A stretch of DNA of 34,554 nucleotides, taken from positions 1 to 34,554 of the forward strand of contig JAISNB010000037.1 in NCBI GenBank assembly GCA_031276435.1, read 5' to 3'. The notes beneath the pieces are model-generated. The model worked only from the letters and a program-made list of their open reading frames with translations, did not search any database and was not told the origin of the DNA. Position numbers and translations under genes: made by a program. Shown in pieces: positions 32,292-34,554 of this stretch. The DNA comes from Burkholderiaceae bacterium (GTDB taxonomy: Bacteria; Pseudomonadota; Gammaproteobacteria; Burkholderiales; Burkholderiaceae_C). How positions within the stretch are numbered: the first letter of the stretch is position 1; each line of letters opens with the position of its first letter.

Positions 32292-33860
32292 ATGAAAAAC
32301 ACGCGCGACCGCCTGGCCGCACTGACGCCGCAGCAACTGCTGGGTATCCGGCGCGGGATCGAAAAAGAAAGCCTGCGCACGCTGCCTGACGGCAAGCTGG
32401 CCCTGACACCGCACCCGGCCACGCTGGGCGCGGCCCTGACGCACCCACACATCACCACCGATTTCAGTGAATCGCAACTGGAACTGATCACCGGCGTCCA
32501 CAGCCGGGTTGAAGACTGCCTGGCCGAACTGCGGCAGATTCACCAGGTGATCTATCACGAACTGGCCGCCGCCACCACAGGCGAGGAAATGCTCTGGACA
32601 TCCAGCATGCCATGCGGCCTGCCCGCCGACCAGACCATCCCCATCGGGGTCTATGGATCGTCCAACGTGGGGCGCGCCAAAAGCGTCTACCGCGCGGGCC
32701 TGGGCCACCGCTACGGGCGGCGCATGCAAACCATATCGGGCATCCACTACAACTGGTCCATGCCCGGACTGGACAATGCGGACTACTTTGCGCTCATCCG
32801 CAATTTCCGCCGCCAGGCGTTCTTGCTGCTGTACCTGTTTGGCGCTTCGCCCGCGGTTTGCGGCACCTTCCTGGCCGGGCGCGAACACGACCTGGAGCCA
32901 CTGGGCGCGGGCAGCATGCACCTGCCCTGGGCCACCACGCTGCGCATGGGAAAACTGGGTTACCAGAGCCAGGCGCAATCCAGTCTGGCCGTCAGCTACA
33001 ACAGCCTGGAGAGCTACGCCGCATCGCTGGAAGAGGCGCTCACGCGCCCCTATCCGCCCTACGAGGCCATTGGCCTGCGCAACCCGGAGGGCGACTACAA
33101 CCAGCTTTCCACCACGCTGCTGCAAATCGAAAACGAGTTCTACGGCACCATCCGCCCCAAACGCACGATCTTCCCCGGCGAGCGCCCGCTGCACGCGCTG
33201 CGCGAGCGCGGCGTGGAATACGTGGAAGTGCGGCTGATGGACCTCAACCCCTTTCTGCCCATCGGCATCGATGCCGAAACCGTCCGCTTCCTGGACCTGT
33301 TCTTGCTGCATTGCTGGCTGCAAGACAGCTCGCAAGACACGCCCGCGGAAATCGCCGCGCTGGCGCGCAACCAGCAAGCCACAGCCGCGCGCGGGCGCGC
33401 GCCCGGCCTGCAACTCGAACGCGGCGACCAGAGCGTGGCGCTGACCGAATGGGCCGCGCACATCATGGGCGAACTGGCCGAAGTGGCCCCGCTGCTGGAC
33501 GACGCTTGCGGTGGGCGCGAATACGCCCTCACACTGCACGCCATGCAAGAGCGCCTGGCGCAGCCCGAAAACCTGCCCTCGGCGCGCGTGCTTGCCGCCA
33601 TCCAGAGCCGCTACGACGGCAGCTTTGTAGACTTTGCGCGCGACCAATCGCTGCAAACCGGCCAGGCGCTGCGCGCCATCCCGTGCAGCCAGCACACCGT
33701 GGCGCAATACAGCCAGTGGGCCAGGCAATCGCTGGACAGGCAACGCGCCATCGAAGCCAGCGACACACTGCCCTTTGAAATCTACCGGCGCGAATACACT
33801 TCGCCCGAGCGCCTGCGCCCGCGCAGCCGCCTTCCGCAGCCTCAAACCGGAGAAGACTGA
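32292..33860 (+). CDS. gshA: Glutamate-cysteine ligase
   Basis: A 522-residue enzyme of the E. coli GshA type. Visible motifs: GIRRGIEKESLRTLPDG (17-33), TDFSESQLELITG (57-69), MPCGLPADQTIPIG, YGRRMQTISGIHYNWSMP and YVEVRLMDLNPFLP. It joins glutamate and cysteine, the first and limiting step in glutathione synthesis. CGGAGG (32283-32288) supports ATG 32292. Length is close to the family's usual 518. The esterase gene follows 5 bases later, so they are likely co-transcribed. Confidence 0.95.
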   Translation: MKNTRDRLAALTPQQLLGIRRGIEKESLRTLPDGKLALTPHPATLGAALTHPHITTDFSESQLELITGVHSRVEDCLAELRQIHQVIYHELAAATTGEEMLWTSSMPCGLPADQTIPIGVYGSSNVGRAKSVYRAGLGHRYGRRMQTISGIHYNWSMPGLDNADYFALIRNFRRQAFLLLYLFGASPAVCGTFLAGREHDLEPLGAGSMHLPWATTLRMGKLGYQSQAQSSLAVSYNSLESYAASLEEALTRPYPPYEAIGLRNPEGDYNQLSTTLLQIENEFYGTIRPKRTIFPGERPLHALRERGVEYVEVRLMDLNPFLPIGIDAETVRFLDLFLLHCWLQDSSQDTPAEIAALARNQQATAARGRAPGLQLERGDQSVALTEWAAHIMGELAEVAPLLDDACGGREYALTLHAMQERLAQPENLPSARVLAAIQSRYDGSFVDFARDQSLQTGQALRAIPCSQHTVAQYSQWARQSLDRQRAIEASDTLPFEIYRREYTSPERLRPRSRLPQPQTGED

Positions 33861-33865
33861 CCATC

Positions 33866-34554
33866 ATGCCCAAACGCGCCCACAGCCACATCCCGGCCCT
33901 GCGGGCCATCACCGGCTGCAACCGGCGCCAATGCCTGGCCCTGACCACCGCAAGCCTGCTGGGCGGCCTTGCCGCGTGCGGCAAGACAACCGGCAAAGCC
34001 AAACCCCTGGGCAGCGGAGCTGTCGTACTGGCCCTGGGCGACTCGCTCACCTACGGCGTCGGCGCCACCCAGGATGCCGCCTACCCCGCGCGGCTGGCGC
34101 AACTGACCGGCTGGAACGTCATCAACGCCGGCATCTCGGGCGAAACATCCACCGAAACACTGCAACGCCTGCCCGAACTGCTGGCCCGGCACAATCCCCA
34201 ACTGGTCATCGTCAGCATTGGCGGCAACGACTTCCTCAAGCGCCAGTCACAGCAAGCCACCCGCGACAACGTGCACGCCATTTGCGAACAGGCACTGCAA
34301 AGCGGCGCGCAAGTGCTGCTGGTGGCCGTACCCCAGGCCAGCCTGACCGCCGCGCTGGGCCACATCAGCGACCATCCGCTGTTTGCCGAAGTCGCCAGCC
34401 AGCTTGAAATCCCCCTCATGCGCGACGGCTGGAGCAGCATACTTTCTGACGAAAACCTGCTCGCCGACCGCGTACACCCCAACGCGCAAGGCTACGAAAA
34501 ATTCACCAGCAAACTGGTTGACACCTTGCGCGAAGCGGGGCTGCTGCTGAGGGG
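33866..34554 (+). CDS. TesA-like SGNH esterase, lipoprotein (3' end outside window)
   Basis: At least 229 residues, open to the window edge. The SGNH blocks are ALGDSLTYG (S60), NAGISGETS (G92), IGGNDFL (N121) and DRVHPNAQGY (D201, H204), as in TesA thioesterase/lysophospholipase I and arylesterases. The N-terminus has NRRQCLALTTASLLGG ending in the lipobox LAAC (C38); the twin arginine before a hydrophobic stretch suggests Tat export of a lipoprotein. Length is close to complete, so only the last residues are probably missing. It follows gshA by 5 bases. Substrate unknown. Confidence 0.85.
   Translation, partial: MPKRAHSHIPALRAITGCNRRQCLALTTASLLGGLAACGKTTGKAKPLGSGAVVLALGDSLTYGVGATQDAAYPARLAQLTGWNVINAGISGETSTETLQRLPELLARHNPQLVIVSIGGNDFLKRQSQQATRDNVHAICEQALQSGAQVLLVAVPQASLTAALGHISDHPLFAEVASQLEIPLMRDGWSSILSDENLLADRVHPNAQGYEKFTSKLVDTLREAGLLLR

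Noticed and set aside
31194..33845. Very long open frame on the minus strand (883 codons) across the DUF808 and gshA genes
   Set aside because: It is antisense to two firmly identified genes, and its protein is rich in Gln, Arg and His as expected for a shadow of GC-rich codons.

Overview
The window reads as a chromosome segment of a betaproteobacterium of the Burkholderiales, most like the Comamonadaceae. The basis is gene order (maf - yceD - rpmF - plsX - fabH - fabD - fabG - acpP - fabF - rpoE - rseA - rseB - mucD - lepA - lepB - DUF4845 - rnc - era - recO - pdxJ) together with GC-rich codon use. No rRNA, tRNA, CRISPR array or complete mobile element was seen.

Region 1 (1 to about 4,090) is the accessory, rearranged part. 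It opens with the last 36 codons of an IS5-type transposase. A tight three-gene operon follows: a periplasmic YtkA/FixH-like protein, a MauG/cytochrome c peroxidase-like diheme protein, and a DoxX-like membrane protein whose mature N-terminus is predicted to be His-Val-Gln-Trp. Its codon use is more AT-rich than the rest. Around it lie two diverged copies of a non-coding block (240-454 and 3749-3961) and a decayed 5' fragment of a diheme peroxidase gene (3555-3725) that resembles the intact peroxidase gene downstream. The simplest reading is an old tandem duplication of 'leader + peroxidase', with one copy broken up and the MauG-like operon now lying inside it.

Region 2 (4,089-8,127) is a second three-gene operon: an intact diheme cytochrome c peroxidase, a membrane histidine kinase with an all-helical periplasmic domain, and a response regulator made of a true receiver plus a degenerate receiver, with no DNA-binding domain. 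Overlapping genes suggest that the peroxidase and the two-component system work together, perhaps in periplasmic redox or peroxide sensing.

Region 3 (8,171-28,361) is core genome. It holds an RsmI-like methyltransferase and Maf on the minus strand, then on the plus strand yceD-rpmF, the fatty-acid synthesis cluster, a YgfX-like membrane protein, the sigma-E envelope stress module (rpoE, rseA, rseB, mucD), and the lepA-lepB-DUF4845-rnc-era-recO-pdxJ run, in which many genes overlap by 1 or 4 bases. Two long non-coding stretches (before rpmF and before lepA) carry promoter-like sequences, and the lepA leader also carries a terminator-like hairpin close to the start codon.

Region 4 (28,406-34,554) holds an FMN-binding HugZ/PNPOx-like protein, a FecR-domain protein coupled to an OmpA-like lipoprotein (minus strand), then dusC, a DUF808 membrane protein, gshA and a TesA-like SGNH esterase lipoprotein cut by the window end.

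The best candidates for something undescribed are the YtkA-like/MauG-like/DoxX-like operon and the peroxidase-kinase-double-receiver operon, which lie side by side and are linked by the broken duplication.
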